Shown piece after piece: positions 1-8,513 of a stretch of DNA of 56,702 nucleotides. This DNA is from Aquabacterium sp. (lineage in GTDB: Bacteria > Pseudomonadota > Gammaproteobacteria > Burkholderiales > Burkholderiaceae_C). How positions within the stretch are numbered: the first letter of the stretch is position 1; each line of letters opens with the position of its first letter. Location: assembly GCF_014378415.1 (NCBI RefSeq), contig NZ_JACMNS010000088.1, positions 1 to 56,702 on the forward strand. Direction: 5' to 3'. The position numbers and the translations under genes are program-made. Below the pieces are notes generated by a model, which searched no databases, was not told the DNA's origin, and saw only the letters and a list, made by a program, of their open reading frames with translations.

Positions 1-1
1 G

Positions 2-145
2 AGCTACATGAAGACTTACAACCATCTCATCCCGCAACGGGCGCTCAAACACGTCTCACCCGTTCAGGCGCTGAAAGACTGGCATGCCAAAAAACCTGAA
101 TTGTTCAAGAAGCGCGTTTATAACCAGCCGGGACTTGACACCTAG
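2..145 (+). CDS. IS481-family transposase, C-terminal fragment (cut by window edge)
   Basis: The first 47 codons, open at the left edge and ending in TAG at 143-145, read as the end of a DDE transposase of the IS481 family. The tail contains YNHLIPQRALKH, then PVQALKDW, KPELFKKRVYNQPGLD, which is the usual C-terminus of that family (recognised from memory, not searched). The catalytic part lies outside the window, so completeness of the element cannot be judged. In this family the terminal inverted repeat often overlaps the last codons, so the insertion-sequence end is probably within a few tens of bases of the stop. It lies just left of a tRNA fragment, consistent with accessory DNA. Confidence 0.85.
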   Translation, partial: SYMKTYNHLIPQRALKHVSPVQALKDWHAKKPELFKKRVYNQPGLDT

Positions 146-501
146 CCTGCCCAGTGTGGCATTTGGTCTTGAAGCGGCCCGCCGCCCGCACCCGGCCCGC
201 AGACCGCGAGTCGCCCGTGTCGGCCCATAGTGGCCCCCAACGACGCCGCTCCGAGCCGCCCCTCCCTACCCCACTCGCCCGGCCCGGCGAGGCACCATGG
301 GCCGCTCTTCGCGGCAAGTTCCAAAGGCCGCCCCGAGAAAAGCCGCGCGCCCTGGCATTGTCGGGGTTCGATCGGCTATCGTCTCTGCAACTCCTTGAAT
401 CGATTCGCTTTTTTGAATAAATCAGGAGCCCGGCATTGACGGCGGTTCGGCATAGGTTCGGTCAAGACGAAGACCCACTTGCGTCACTCCAAAAAACATG
501 T
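146..501. other. Non-coding stretch between transposase tail and tRNA fragment
   Basis: I see no gene here. The possible reading frames are very rich in Pro, Arg and Ala, lack a ribosome binding site and match no family I know. The last part (about 480-530) becomes noticeably more AT-rich than its surroundings. Two copies of GGTTCGG (444-450 and 455-461) resemble half-sites of the palindromes found further right. Confidence 0.5.
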
Positions 502-518
502 TAAGATTCTTCATCTTA
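502..518. repeat. Short perfect inverted repeat next to the tRNA fragment
   Basis: TAAGAT, a 5-base spacer and ATCTTA form a perfect inverted repeat 15 bases left of the tRNA-Asn homology, in a local AT-rich patch. Its position beside a probable attachment site would suit an integrase or excisionase binding site, but chance is also possible for arms this short. Confidence 0.35.
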
Positions 519-533
519 CGGATAATCGGTGGT

Positions 534-582
534 CGGACTGTTAATCCGTAGGTCCCTGGTTCGAGCCCAGGTCGAGGAGCCA
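534..582 (+). other. 3' fragment of tRNA-Asn(GUU), probable attachment site
   Basis: From CGGACTG to GAGCCA the sequence matches the 3' half of a tRNA-Asn: anticodon stem-loop with GTT, variable loop, T arm with GGTTCGAGCC, and acceptor strand TCGAGGAG followed by encoded CCA. The 5' half (acceptor start TCCTCGA, D arm) is missing; the bases before 534 do not match it. A 3'-terminal tRNA fragment is what tyrosine integrases leave at the distal end of an integrated element. With this orientation, the element would lie to the left and the intact tRNA-Asn further left, outside the window. No integrase is visible, so this is inference from the fragment alone. Confidence 0.75.
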
Positions 583-590
583 AATAAGCG

Positions 591-619
591 AAGCCCTGTA
601 CGAAAGTACGGGGCTTTTT
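591..619 (+). terminator. Rho-independent terminator after tRNA-Asn fragment
   Basis: An 11-bp stem (591-601 with 606-616, one G-T pair) closed by a GAAA tetraloop is followed directly by a run of T. It starts 8 bases after the CCA end, as expected for the native terminator of the tRNA-Asn gene carried along with the 3' fragment. Confidence 0.85.
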
Positions 620-627
620 GCTTCGTA

Positions 628-645
628 GGTTCGGAAACCGAACTT
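628..645. repeat. Palindrome, copy 1 (GGTTCGGAAACCGAACTT)
   Basis: Arms GTTCGG and CCGAAC around three A residues. It is near-identical to the copy at 1385-1402 (16 of 18 positions the same). Both lie just after a terminator, and together they bracket the two-gene unit 679-1307. This copy sits 33 bases before the first start codon, so it could be an operator. A dispersed repeat is the alternative. Confidence 0.55.
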
Positions 646-678
646 CGATCATTGCTCTGCTCTCATCGCCACATACTC

Positions 679-1026
679 ATGAGCACCTTGCCCGCCTGCC
701 CTCAGTGCCAGTCCGCCTTCACCTATGAAGACGGCGCTCAGCTCATCTGCCCTGAGTGCGGCCACGAGTGGTCGGCGCCATCCACTGCGTCGTCGGCACC
801 TGATGACATCCGCGTGATCCGCGATGCCAACGGCAATGAACTCAAAGACGGCGACACGGTCACAGTGATCAAGGACTTGAAGATCAAGGGATCTTCGCTC
901 GTGGTCAAGGTCGGCACCAAGGTCAAGAACATCCGACTGGCCGAGGGCGATCACGACATCGACTGCAAGATCGACGGGATCGGCGCGATGGGCCTGAAAT
1001 CAGAATTCGTCAGGAAGCTCACATGA
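679..1026 (+). CDS. yjdM: YjdM/PhnA-family zinc-ribbon protein
   Basis: A 115-residue protein of the YjdM (formerly PhnA) family. The N-terminus carries a zinc ribbon (CPQC near residue 7, CPEC about 20 residues later, followed by GHEW). The C-terminal half is a compact beta domain with [11 protein letters not shown] and [13 protein letters not shown], the usual family pattern. Family length is about 110 residues, so it is complete. The family name comes from the E. coli phosphonate region, but YjdM is not needed for phosphonate use and its role is unclear. The frame is open further upstream through the tRNA fragment; the ATG at 679 is chosen because family similarity begins there. It overlaps the next gene by four bases (ATGA), so the two are probably translated together. 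Confidence 0.88.
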   Translation: MSTLPACPQCQSAFTYEDGAQLICPECGHEWSAPSTASSAPDDIRVIRDANGNELKDGDTVTVIKDLKIKGSSLVVKVGTKVKNIRLAEGDHDIDCKIDGIGAMGLKSEFVRKLT

Positions 1027-1307
1027 AACCGATCCAAGCTGGCGATCACGCCGAGATCATCGAAGGCGCCCTGGGCACCAAGGGGCCGAACGTGGGCAAG
1101 AAGGTTCGCGTGGTGTGCCTGCGTGGGGAACACAGCGAGCATGGCCGCATCTGGAAGGTCGAGGGCGAAGGCTTGATCAGTGAATATGGCGCCGTGGGCA
1201 CGACGGTGGACTGCGCTCAGTCGTGGCTGCGCAAGATTGAGCCACCAAAGGTGGGTTCGGACAGCAGCGCCAAGAAGGAAATTGACGCGCCGTTGACGCA
1301 GTCATAG
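1023..1307 (+). CDS. Conserved-looking hypothetical protein, coupled to YjdM
   Basis: A 94-residue soluble protein that I do not recognise. The body (about residues 5-72) looks like a small beta-barrel resembling a KOW/SH3-like fold: alternating hydrophobic strands with [11 protein letters not shown], then [10 protein letters not shown] and a conserved-looking SWLRKIEP. The last 20 residues are polar and probably disordered. The start overlaps the yjdM stop as ATGA and a terminator follows, so the pair forms a closed transcription unit. Function unknown; a nucleic-acid or protein-binding role is only a guess from the fold impression. Confidence 0.7.
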   Translation: MKPIQAGDHAEIIEGALGTKGPNVGKKVRVVCLRGEHSEHGRIWKVEGEGLISEYGAVGTTVDCAQSWLRKIEPPKVGSDSSAKKEIDAPLTQS

Positions 1308-1343
1308 CCAAGGGACCGCACCTCCTGGTGGTGCACCAATTGG

Positions 1344-1380
1344 AAACGCCTCAAGCAGCAATGTTGGAGGCGTTTTTCTT
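1344..1380 (+). terminator. Probable terminator of the yjdM unit
   Basis: AAACGCCTC at 1344-1352 pairs with GAGGCGTTT at 1367-1375 (9 bp, 14-base loop), followed by TTCTTT. It lies 36 bases after the stop of the 94-residue gene. Confidence 0.75.
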
Positions 1381-1384
1381 TGCC

Positions 1385-1402
1385 GGTTCGGTTACCGAAC
1401 TT
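1385..1402. repeat. Palindrome, copy 2 (GGTTCGGTTACCGAACTT)
   Basis: Seven-base arms GTTCGGT/ACCGAAC around a single central T, the better of the two copies. Like the first copy it directly follows a terminator. No gene I can support begins after it. Confidence 0.55.
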
Positions 1403-1836
1403 GAGAGTAATGGCGCTCTTGCACTTAAATGCTCTTTGGTGTTGCCGCCGAGACCGGAGTGAGCCACCGAGCCGACCTTCGACTGCGCCACTTGTTCAGC
1501 CCCGACGTCTAACAGGAGTGCGGGTCTCTGACCCGCTCGTGTGGCTCACGGGGTCGTCGGCACATGAGCCAAAAGTGGCTCACATCTGCATCGGCGCCAA
1601 CACCATTGGTCCTGGCTTGGGGCAAGCACGAAGGATGGTGGTGAAGCTGGCCAAAAACGGTGCAGGCGTGGTCATGCACCGTTTGGAAGGACCGGGCGAA
1701 CGTGTGAGACGCGCATTTTGAAAACTGACCGTCCGAATTCAATCGGCGCTGACAGTTCATACCCCGGATCACCAATAACTTGCGCGAGTTCGAGCGTGTG
1801 CCTGGATTGCTGCTGGGCAATTGGGTTTGACCTGAA
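1403..1836. other. Intergenic DNA with possible insertion-sequence debris
   Basis: No convincing gene. GTGGCTCAC occurs twice (1541-1549 and 1575-1583) and once inverted as GTGAGCCAC (1459-1467). The segment ending in TTTTGAAAACTGACC near 1718-1732 resembles terminal sequences I associate with IS21-type elements. This would fit decayed mobile DNA beside the island edge, but nothing encodes a transposase, so it is only a suggestion. Confidence 0.3.
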
Positions 1837-3438
1837 TCAACCATCCACCACCAAGGCTTCTCCATCCGGCGTCGTGAACAGGACCAAGTCCTTGTCGATG
1901 GAGAAGTACCCGATGTCATAAGTGCGTCGCAAACGGCGCTGCGTCTTGCCAAAGGCCAGGTCCACCGGGCCCGATACTCCCGCGCCGATCTCGACACGCG
2001 CGTTGCCAAACAAGGCCATCTGCTTGTCCAGCTCATCCTTGCGCACCAGTAACAAGCCCAGGGCCTGCAGCGCCTGCGCCCAGTTGGACCGCAGCCGGTC
2101 CAGCACACCCGTTTTGTCGCCCTGCCGGGTCAGGTGCTGGACAAGCCTGCCGAGGTTTTCTTCTTCCTGGTTCTGCTTGGCAATCAGGCCCAGCACATCC
2201 TGGTATTCGGCCTCCAGCACAGGGTTGACGCCCACCAGCACCTGGGTGACCACGCTGGCCGAATCGCCCAGCAGGGGCACACGGATCAGCATCATGGCGC
2301 GGGCAGAACCGCCCACCAGGCGCCCACGCTGCGGTGACTGCGTGCCAACGATGATCTGGTTACCAGCCTGCAATTGGCTTTGCAAGACCATGCTGTCGAT
2401 GGTGATGCCAACACCGGCATCAACGCTGGAGTTTTCGACAAATCGGGCCGACACCGAATCGCCCGCGCGCGCACTGGCACGGGCGATGATGCCGCCGCCC
2501 ACCCTGATGCTGCCGCCGGCCTCCAGGTGCCCGCCATCCACGGTCCCTGTCACGATGATGTCGCCGCTGGCCTGCACTTTCATGCCGGTGAGGACGTCAC
2601 CTTCAATTTGCGCGGTGCCATCAAACGCGATGTTGCCCGTGGCCATGCTCGCGCCATTGAAATAAACCACCTGCTCGACCATGACGCCGTCGCCCATGCG
2701 CACCGGCTGCCCCTTGAAAAGGGCGCGCAAGAGCTTAGGGTCTTGGCCATCCACCTTGGCACCGGGCAGGTCTGCCGCGAAAGCCACGGGTTGGCCGCGC
2801 ACCGGCTCCAGCACCTCGGCGCGGACGTTGCGGCCCAGGAATCCCACGGTTTCGGGGATGATTTTCATCAAGGCCTGATCAGCCTCGACCACGGGGATGT
2901 CACCCAGCTCACGGAAATCGATCAAGCCGTTCTGGCCCACTTTGGGTCGGCGATCGCGCGTGACGTCGACCAGCATCTCGAAACGTGCGTCTTCGCCATT
3001 GCGGGCCGGTTTGCCCTTGGCGGCCACCACCCGGCCACCTTCGGGCGAGGCGCACACTTGCTGCAAGGCGGCTTCGTCAACGCCAAACAGCACACCGGCC
3101 TGGGCCAATGCAGGCACCAGGACACTCACATCCAGCAAGCTGCCGCCCCGCGCTGGGCTTACCGTCACCCAGGCGCACATGGCATCGGGCGCGATTTCAA
3201 GTTCGAAGCTGGCGTCTCGCCGCTCGGCGATGACCACCTTGAAGGACTCTTCACTGGCACACCGGCTCACTGCCTGGTGCAGTTCGTCACCCAGCAAAAA
3301 CCAATGGGCATGCCCGGATTGGGCAATCAAATCCTTCGCCGCCTCGACACTCAAGGCGGGGCGGTTGGGCATGGGCCGGTGGTGCAACCAGAGTTGCCCT
3401 TCGGCCTCGATCAGATCAACACCAGAAGAACCCGACAT
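1837..3438 (-). CDS. FapA/DUF342 family protein
   Basis: A 533-residue protein of the FapA (DUF342) family. The N-terminal 170 residues are a variable domain. The middle (about 180-390) is rich in regularly spaced glycines and valines (TGNIAFDGTAQIEGDV, GDIIVTGTVDGG, GGSIRVGGGI), typical of the family's right-handed beta-helix. A predicted coiled coil follows (about 410-480). Some family members influence polar flagellar or c-di-GMP-linked processes in Vibrio and Pseudomonas, but the biochemical role is not settled. The start is preceded by GGAAAGGG about six bases upstream. It is transcribed alone; the next minus-strand gene upstream ends 136 bases away. Start and family are firm, function is not. 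Confidence 0.85.
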   Translation of the reverse strand: MSGSSGVDLIEAEGQLWLHHRPMPNRPALSVEAAKDLIAQSGHAHWFLLGDELHQAVSRCASEESFKVVIAERRDASFELEIAPDAMCAWVTVSPARGGSLLDVSVLVPALAQAGVLFGVDEAALQQVCASPEGGRVVAAKGKPARNGEDARFEMLVDVTRDRRPKVGQNGLIDFRELGDIPVVEADQALMKIIPETVGFLGRNVRAEVLEPVRGQPVAFAADLPGAKVDGQDPKLLRALFKGQPVRMGDGVMVEQVVYFNGASMATGNIAFDGTAQIEGDVLTGMKVQASGDIIVTGTVDGGHLEAGGSIRVGGGIIARASARAGDSVSARFVENSSVDAGVGITIDSMVLQSQLQAGNQIIVGTQSPQRGRLVGGSARAMMLIRVPLLGDSASVVTQVLVGVNPVLEAEYQDVLGLIAKQNQEEENLGRLVQHLTRQGDKTGVLDRLRSNWAQALQALGLLLVRKDELDKQMALFGNARVEIGAGVSGPVDLAFGKTQRRLRRTYDIGYFSIDKDLVLFTTPDGEALVVDG

Positions 3439-3574
3439 CTGCAGCCCTTTCCAATCGGGACAAGGTCCCAGGCTTCAGTGCTGACCAGTGTATCGAGCCC
3501 ACTTTGGCTGGCAATAGCGGAAACACTTTTTTTGCAACCAACTGATCACAACTTGCCCGGGGCGCGTGGGCGCC

Positions 3575-4534
3575 TCAGCGCATTTTCAACTGCCCCACCC
3601 GGCTCATCGCCAGTCCGGCGGCCGCCGTGCGGGTCTCGACGCCCAGCTTGGCAAAGACATGTTCCAGCTGTTTTTTGACGGTGGCCGGACTGGTGCCCAG
3701 GATGTCGCCAATGTCGCGGTTGGTCTTGCCCTTGACCACCCAGTAGAGCACTTCGCCCTCGCGGGCCGTGAGCTTGAGCTCCTGGGTCAGGGCTTGGATG
3801 GCCGCCTCGTCCGAGGTCTCGCGCATGACCAGCAGCCAGTTGTCATCGCCCGTGGGTTCGTGCAGGGCAAAGCTCAGGCGCCGACCGGCTTGCTGCACCA
3901 GCCAGGGCGTTGGCGGCTTGCCGGTGGCCATGTCGGCCAGGGCGCTGGGCGTGACCTGGCGCAGCCAGACGACCAACTCGTCGGGCGCCACGCTCTCGGG
4001 CGTCTCGAAATACTGCTGCAAGAGTTTGCGCGCCAAGGGCGTCTGCCACATGACCCGGCCGTCCGACAAGCGCACCGTCATCGACGCATGGCCAAAGGCA
4101 TCCAACGCACTGCGAGCTTGCCTGGCCTGGCGCGCGCTGGCCATGTGCGAGACGATGCGGGCCAGCACTTCGCGGGGTCTGATCGGTTTGGTAACGTAGT
4201 CCACGCCACCGGCTTCAAAGGCGGCCACCACGTGCTCGGTCTCGGTCAGGCCGGTCATGAAGACGATCGGGATGTGGCTGGTCTCGGGCAGTGCTTTCAG
4301 GCGGCGGGCCACCTCAAAGCCGTCCATGCCGGGCATCAAGGCGTCGAGCAAGATGATGTCGGGCACCGATTGGCTGGCGCGCTGCAAGGCGGCTTCACCA
4401 TGCGTGGCCACCAGCACGGTGTAGCCGGCTTCGTCCAGCGCATCGTGCAGCAGGGAGAGGTTGTCGGGCACATCGTCCACGATGAGCACGACATCGGTAC
4501 GGCTGCGGTCGAGTCGGTCAAGCATGGGGATCAT
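3575..4534 (-). CDS. Response regulator, REC plus LuxR-type helix-turn-helix
   Basis: A 319-residue response regulator. Residues 14-130 form a receiver domain (acidic pair in IVDDVP, phospho-acceptor Asp64 in ILLDALMPGMDG, the Thr/Ser in VFMTG, and Lys in YVTKPI). A middle segment of about 120 residues follows that I cannot place. The C-terminal 60 residues are a LuxR/GerE helix-turn-helix (LTAREGEVLYWVVKGKTNRDIG, then ATVKKQLEHVFAKL). The ATG at 4534 overlaps the TGA of the upstream kinase gene (ATGA), so the two are translationally coupled and almost surely cognate partners. The longer open frame upstream is overlap with the kinase gene and is rejected. Likely output is transcriptional control of neighbouring nitrogen genes such as urease, an inference from position. 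Confidence 0.93.
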   Translation of the reverse strand: MIPMLDRLDRSRTDVVLIVDDVPDNLSLLHDALDEAGYTVLVATHGEAALQRASQSVPDIILLDALMPGMDGFEVARRLKALPETSHIPIVFMTGLTETEHVVAAFEAGGVDYVTKPIRPREVLARIVSHMASARQARQARSALDAFGHASMTVRLSDGRVMWQTPLARKLLQQYFETPESVAPDELVVWLRQVTPSALADMATGKPPTPWLVQQAGRRLSFALHEPTGDDNWLLVMRETSDEAAIQALTQELKLTAREGEVLYWVVKGKTNRDIGDILGTSPATVKKQLEHVFAKLGVETRTAAAGLAMSRVGQLKMR

Positions 4535-7500
4535 GGCCGCGATTGTGCATGGAACTGCACCAGCGCCCGCTTGACGGCATCGGCCAAGGCATCGAGCTGG
4601 AACTGCTTGGCCAGGTGGCGCATGTGCTGCACAAACACCTCGCATTGGGGCTCGGCCGCCGCGATCTGGTCCAGCGTTTTGTGCACACCGCGCACATAGC
4701 CTGCATCGATCAGCTCTTCCAGGCTTTGCAAGGCTTTGAGCGATGGCAGCACCTGCATGCCGTCGCCCGCGCTTTGCGCGCCCATGGGTTGGCTGACGGC
4801 GGGGCGTTGCGCCTCGATCCATTGCAAGGTCAGGCGCCGCCCCAGCCAATCCAGCAGCTCGGCCATGCGCACGGGCTTGACGATGAAATCGTCAAACGTC
4901 ACGCCCACGTCGTTGTCCATGCCCTTGTCAAAGGCGTTGGCCGACACGATGGCAATCGGCGCGCGGCTCAAGCCTTCTTGCTTGATGGTACGGATGGTGG
5001 TCCAACCGTCGATGCCGGGCATCGCCAGGTCCATCAACACGGCATGGGGTTCTTGCGCCTGCGGGCAACTGCGCAAAAGGGACAGGCACTCCACGCCCGA
5101 TGCCAACGGGGTCACATCAAAGCCCAGGGGTTCGAGGATGCGCACCAGCAGGCCACGGTCGGCCTCTTCGTTGTCCACCACCCAGACCCGGAGGCGATCA
5201 CCCACATAGCCGGTGCGCAGGCCCAAGGGCACCGAGCGGTCAGCGTGGGTCAGGCGCACCTGCGGCAGGAACAGGCGGATGCGGAAAACCGTGCCCTGCC
5301 CTTCCACACTGCTGACCTTCATCTCGCCGCCCATCAGGTCGGTCAGCATCTTGCTGATGGTCAAGCCCAGGCCGGTGCCTGCCACCGACGAGCCCGCCAC
5401 CGATGAACCACGCGCAAAGGGCTCGAAGACGCGCTCCAGCTCGTCGATCGGGATGCCGGGCCCAGTGTCGATCACCTCGACCAAAGCGATTTCACGGGCG
5501 TAGCTGACCCGGAATTTCACGCTGCCTTGTGAGGTGAACTTCACCGCGTTGCCCAGCACGTTGAACAGGATCTGGCGCACCCGGCGTTCGTCGGCACGCA
5601 CCACTTCAGGCAGGGCCGCGTCCAACTCCACCTCAAAGCTCAAGCCCTTGCTCAAGGCTTGCGGCTGCAGCATGTTGATGATCTGCTGCAGGGACTCGAA
5701 CAAGCGCATGGGCTTGACGTCCAGCGTCAGCTTGCCGCTTTCGATGCGGGCGATGTCCAGGGTGCCTTCGATCAGCGACAGCAAATGGTCGCCACCGCGC
5801 TTGATCACCTCGATGCCGTGCCTGGCGTGCTCGGGCAGGCGCTGGTCTTCGTCCAGCAATTGCGCATAGCCCAGGATGCTGTTGAGCGGCGTGCGCAGCT
5901 CGTGGCTGATGGTCGAGATGTAGCGGCTTTTGGCCTGGTTGGCCTGCTCGGCGGTGCGTTTGGCCTGCTGCAGTTTGTCATCGGTGCGGCGGTGCAACTC
6001 TACTTCGCGCACCAGCAAGTGGGTCTGCCGGTTGGATTCTTCTTGCGCCACCTTGCGGCTTTTGTGCGCCAGTACCAGCCACCAGCCCACCACGCCCGAG
6101 ATCACCAGCAGCACGGCAAAGACCTTGAGGAAGCCGCTTTGCAGCGCGTCGATCAGGCCCAAGGTGGCCGGCTGATCCAAGGCGCGCAACTCGTGGTTGA
6201 AGATCAGGGCGAACAGCAGCGCCAAGGCCGGTACCAGCCCGCCCATCAACAGCATGAAGTGGCCCAACTCGGTGTCCAGGTGGCGCCAGACGAAAGGTGG
6301 CAGCAGCTTTTGCCCCACCGCCCGCCACTGCGCCGACCAGCGCGCATCGGGCTTGCACAGGTCGTGGCAGCGGGCATCCAGCGAGCAGCACAGCGAGCAG
6401 ATGAAGCCCTGGTAAGCCGGGCAATGGGCCATGTCCTCGCCTTCGTACTCGCGCTCGCACACGGTGCAGCGGTAGACGCCTTTCATGCCTTGCTTTGATG
6501 GACAGGTGTCGCAGCTGGGCGCCTTGGGCTCGGGCTGACGCGCGATGTAATAGCGCCCCTGGGTGAACCAGGCGATCAGCGGTGAGGTGACCAGGGCCGT
6601 GACCAACGCGATCAAGGCCGAGAAGGCCTGCGCCATCGGCCCCAGCCAGCCCAAGTAGGCCGTCACCGACAGGATCGACGCCGCGCTCATCGCGCCCACA
6701 CCCACCGGGTTCACGTCGTACAAATAAGCGCGCTTGAACTCGATGCCCTTGGGCGACCAACCCATGGGTTTGTTGATGACCAGGTCGGCCACCACGGCCA
6801 TCATCCAGGCGATGGCGATGTTGGAGTAAAGCCCCAGCACGCGCCCCAAGGCCTGGAACACGTTCAACTCCATCAGCATCAAGGCGATCATGGTGTTGAA
6901 CACCACCCAGACCACGCGCCCGGGGTGGCTGTGCGTGATGCGCGCAAAGAAGTTGGACCAGGCCAGCGAACCCGCGTAGGCGTTGGTGACGTTGATCTTG
7001 AGCTGAGAAATCACCACGAACAGGCAGGTGGCCGCCACCGCCCAGCTCAGGTTCGAGAACATGGTCTCGTAGGCCAGCAGGTACATTTGATTGGGGTCAA
7101 CCGCGCGGTCCGCCGGCACCGACAGGCTCAAGGCCAGGTAGGCCAGCACCGTGCCGCCCAACATCTTCAGCACGCCCAGGATCACCCAGCCCGGCCCGCC
7201 CATGAACACGCTGAACCACCAGCGCGCCTTGTGTTTGGGCTGCTGCTCGGGCATGAAGCGCAGGTAGTCGGCCTGCTCGCCCATCTGTGTGATCAAGGCC
7301 ACGCCCACCGTCATGGCCGCGCCAAAGGACATCAGGTTGAAGCCCGGCGCCTGCCCCTGTGCGCCGCCATACCCCACCAGGTCGCTCAGCACATGCGGAT
7401 TGGCCTTGAACACGTAGATGTAAGGCAGCACCAGCATCACCAGCCAAATCGGCTGCGTCCACACCTGCAATCGGCTGATGACCGTGACCCCGTGCGTGAC

Positions 7501-8082
7501 CAGCGGCACGACCACCACCGCGCAGATCAGGTAGCCCCAGGCGGGCGGGATGTCGAAGGCCAGCTCCAGCGCATAGGCCATGATCGCGGCCACCAGCGCG
7601 AAGAAGATGAAGGTGAAGGTGGCGTAGATCAGCGAGGTGATGGTGGAGCCGATGTAGCCAAAGCCGGCGCCCCGCGTCAGCAGGTCCATGTCCACGCCAT
7701 GGCGGGCCGCGTACACGCTGATCGGCCAACCGGCCAGCAAGATGATCAAGCCGGTGGCCAGGATGGCCCATAAGGCGTTGATGAAGCCATGCTCCACCAT
7801 CAAGGTGGCGCCGACCGCTTCCAGCACCAGGAAAGACGCCGCGCCGAAGGCCGTGTTGGCCACCCGCCATTCGCTCCACTTGCGGAAAGACCGGGGCGTG
7901 AAGCGCAGGGCGTAGTCCTCCAGCGTCTCGCTGCCCACCCAAGTGTTGTAGTCACGCCGCACCTTGACCACGCGCTGCAGGGCCTGGTCTCCCAGCAAAT
8001 CGGCCGAAGACTCGTCCTCGGCGGCGGGCGGGCCATCAATGCGCCGTTCGGCGGCTGGACTCATTTGGCGTGTGTCTTGCAT
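4531..8082 (-). CDS. NCS1-type permease fused to hybrid histidine kinase
   Basis: A 1183-residue membrane sensor. Residues about 45-515 are a complete NCS1 (purine/cytosine/allantoin type) permease of roughly twelve membrane segments, starting with the typical [17 protein letters not shown]. Next comes a segment with ten cysteines (524, 527, 539, 542, 554, 562, 565, 566, 572, 576) that looks metal-binding, two more membrane helices (about 606-628 and 651-672), a short coiled coil, a HisKA domain with His727 in [10 protein letters not shown], an ATPase domain (N box near 845, DTGPGIP at 872-878, GTGLGL) and a receiver domain with Asp1018 in [10 protein letters not shown] receptor role with the permease as input is inferred; the ligand is unknown. 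ATG at 8082 is chosen because the longer frame (8220) would run into divergent ureA at 8135. Confidence 0.92.
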   Translation of the reverse strand: MQDTRQMSPAAERRIDGPPAAEDESSADLLGDQALQRVVKVRRDYNTWVGSETLEDYALRFTPRSFRKWSEWRVANTAFGAASFLVLEAVGATLMVEHGFINALWAILATGLIILLAGWPISVYAARHGVDMDLLTRGAGFGYIGSTITSLIYATFTFIFFALVAAIMAYALELAFDIPPAWGYLICAVVVVPLVTHGVTVISRLQVWTQPIWLVMLVLPYIYVFKANPHVLSDLVGYGGAQGQAPGFNLMSFGAAMTVGVALITQMGEQADYLRFMPEQQPKHKARWWFSVFMGGPGWVILGVLKMLGGTVLAYLALSLSVPADRAVDPNQMYLLAYETMFSNLSWAVAATCLFVVISQLKINVTNAYAGSLAWSNFFARITHSHPGRVVWVVFNTMIALMLMELNVFQALGRVLGLYSNIAIAWMMAVVADLVINKPMGWSPKGIEFKRAYLYDVNPVGVGAMSAASILSVTAYLGWLGPMAQAFSALIALVTALVTSPLIAWFTQGRYYIARQPEPKAPSCDTCPSKQGMKGVYRCTVCEREYEGEDMAHCPAYQGFICSLCCSLDARCHDLCKPDARWSAQWRAVGQKLLPPFVWRHLDTELGHFMLLMGGLVPALALLFALIFNHELRALDQPATLGLIDALQSGFLKVFAVLLVISGVVGWWLVLAHKSRKVAQEESNRQTHLLVREVELHRRTDDKLQQAKRTAEQANQAKSRYISTISHELRTPLNSILGYAQLLDEDQRLPEHARHGIEVIKRGGDHLLSLIEGTLDIARIESGKLTLDVKPMRLFESLQQIINMLQPQALSKGLSFEVELDAALPEVVRADERRVRQILFNVLGNAVKFTSQGSVKFRVSYAREIALVEVIDTGPGIPIDELERVFEPFARGSSVAGSSVAGTGLGLTISKMLTDLMGGEMKVSSVEGQGTVFRIRLFLPQVRLTHADRSVPLGLRTGYVGDRLRVWVVDNEEADRGLLVRILEPLGFDVTPLASGVECLSLLRSCPQAQEPHAVLMDLAMPGIDGWTTIRTIKQEGLSRAPIAIVSANAFDKGMDNDVGVTFDDFIVKPVRMAELLDWLGRRLTLQWIEAQRPAVSQPMGAQSAGDGMQVLPSLKALQSLEELIDAGYVRGVHKTLDQIAAAEPQCEVFVQHMRHLAKQFQLDALADAVKRALVQFHAQSRP

Positions 8083-8134
8083 AGTGGGTACTTCATCAAC
8101 GGCCAGTGCCGCAATTTCGGTGCCGAGAACAACA

Positions 8135-8437
8135 ATGGAACTGACCCCACGAGAGAAAGACAAGCTGCTGATCTTCACGGCCGCCCTGCTGGCCGAGCGC
8201 CGCAAGGCCCGGGGACTCAAGCTGAATTACCCGGAAGCCGTGGCCCTGATCACGGCCGCCATCATGGAAGGCGCCCGCGACGGCAAAACCGTGGCCACTT
8301 TGATGAGCGAAGGCAAAACCGTGTTGAGCCGCCACGACGTCATGGACGGCGTGGCCGACATGGTGCCTGAAATCCAGGTGGAAGCGACCTTCCCGGACGG
8401 CACCAAATTGGTGACCGTGCACCAACCTATTGCTTGA
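8135..8437 (+). CDS. ureA: Urease subunit gamma UreA
   Basis: Exactly 100 residues, the usual length of bacterial UreA, beginning [20 protein letters not shown] and containing [21 protein letters not shown] and the C-terminal [14 protein letters not shown]. It is the small gamma subunit of the (UreABC)3 urease that hydrolyses urea to ammonia and carbamate in the cytoplasm. It heads the cluster on this strand and diverges from the permease-kinase gene with only 52 bases between the start codons, so both promoters or a shared control region must lie in or beside that gap. No strong ribosome binding site is visible before the ATG. Confidence 0.97.
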   Translation: MELTPREKDKLLIFTAALLAERRKARGLKLNYPEAVALITAAIMEGARDGKTVATLMSEGKTVLSRHDVMDGVADMVPEIQVEATFPDGTKLVTVHQPIA

Positions 8438-8513
8438 AACCATTCCATCAGCCTTGAATTGCACCAATAAGGTTCAATCAAACCCGTCCACGTCCCAGCC
8501 TGGATTCAAGAAC

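Noticed and set aside
422-652. Minus-strand frame with a [12 protein letters not shown] motif
   Set aside because: This peptide is the antisense translation of the tRNA-Asn fragment, a common false gene.
1380-1721. Plus-strand frame of 113 residues
   Set aside because: No ribosome binding site, no family resemblance and unusual composition; it spans the possible insertion-sequence debris.
2374-3678. Plus-strand frame of 434 residues antisense to the FapA gene
   Set aside because: His- and Ala-rich shadow reading; the minus strand carries the recognisable DUF342 protein.
4535-4849. N-terminal extension of the response regulator
   Set aside because: The added 105 residues are low-complexity and lie within the kinase gene in another frame; the ATGA at 4531-4534 is the natural start.
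6925-7773. Plus-strand frame of 282 residues antisense to the permease domain
   Set aside because: The translation is a His/Arg/Gln-rich mirror of a transmembrane domain, without start signals.
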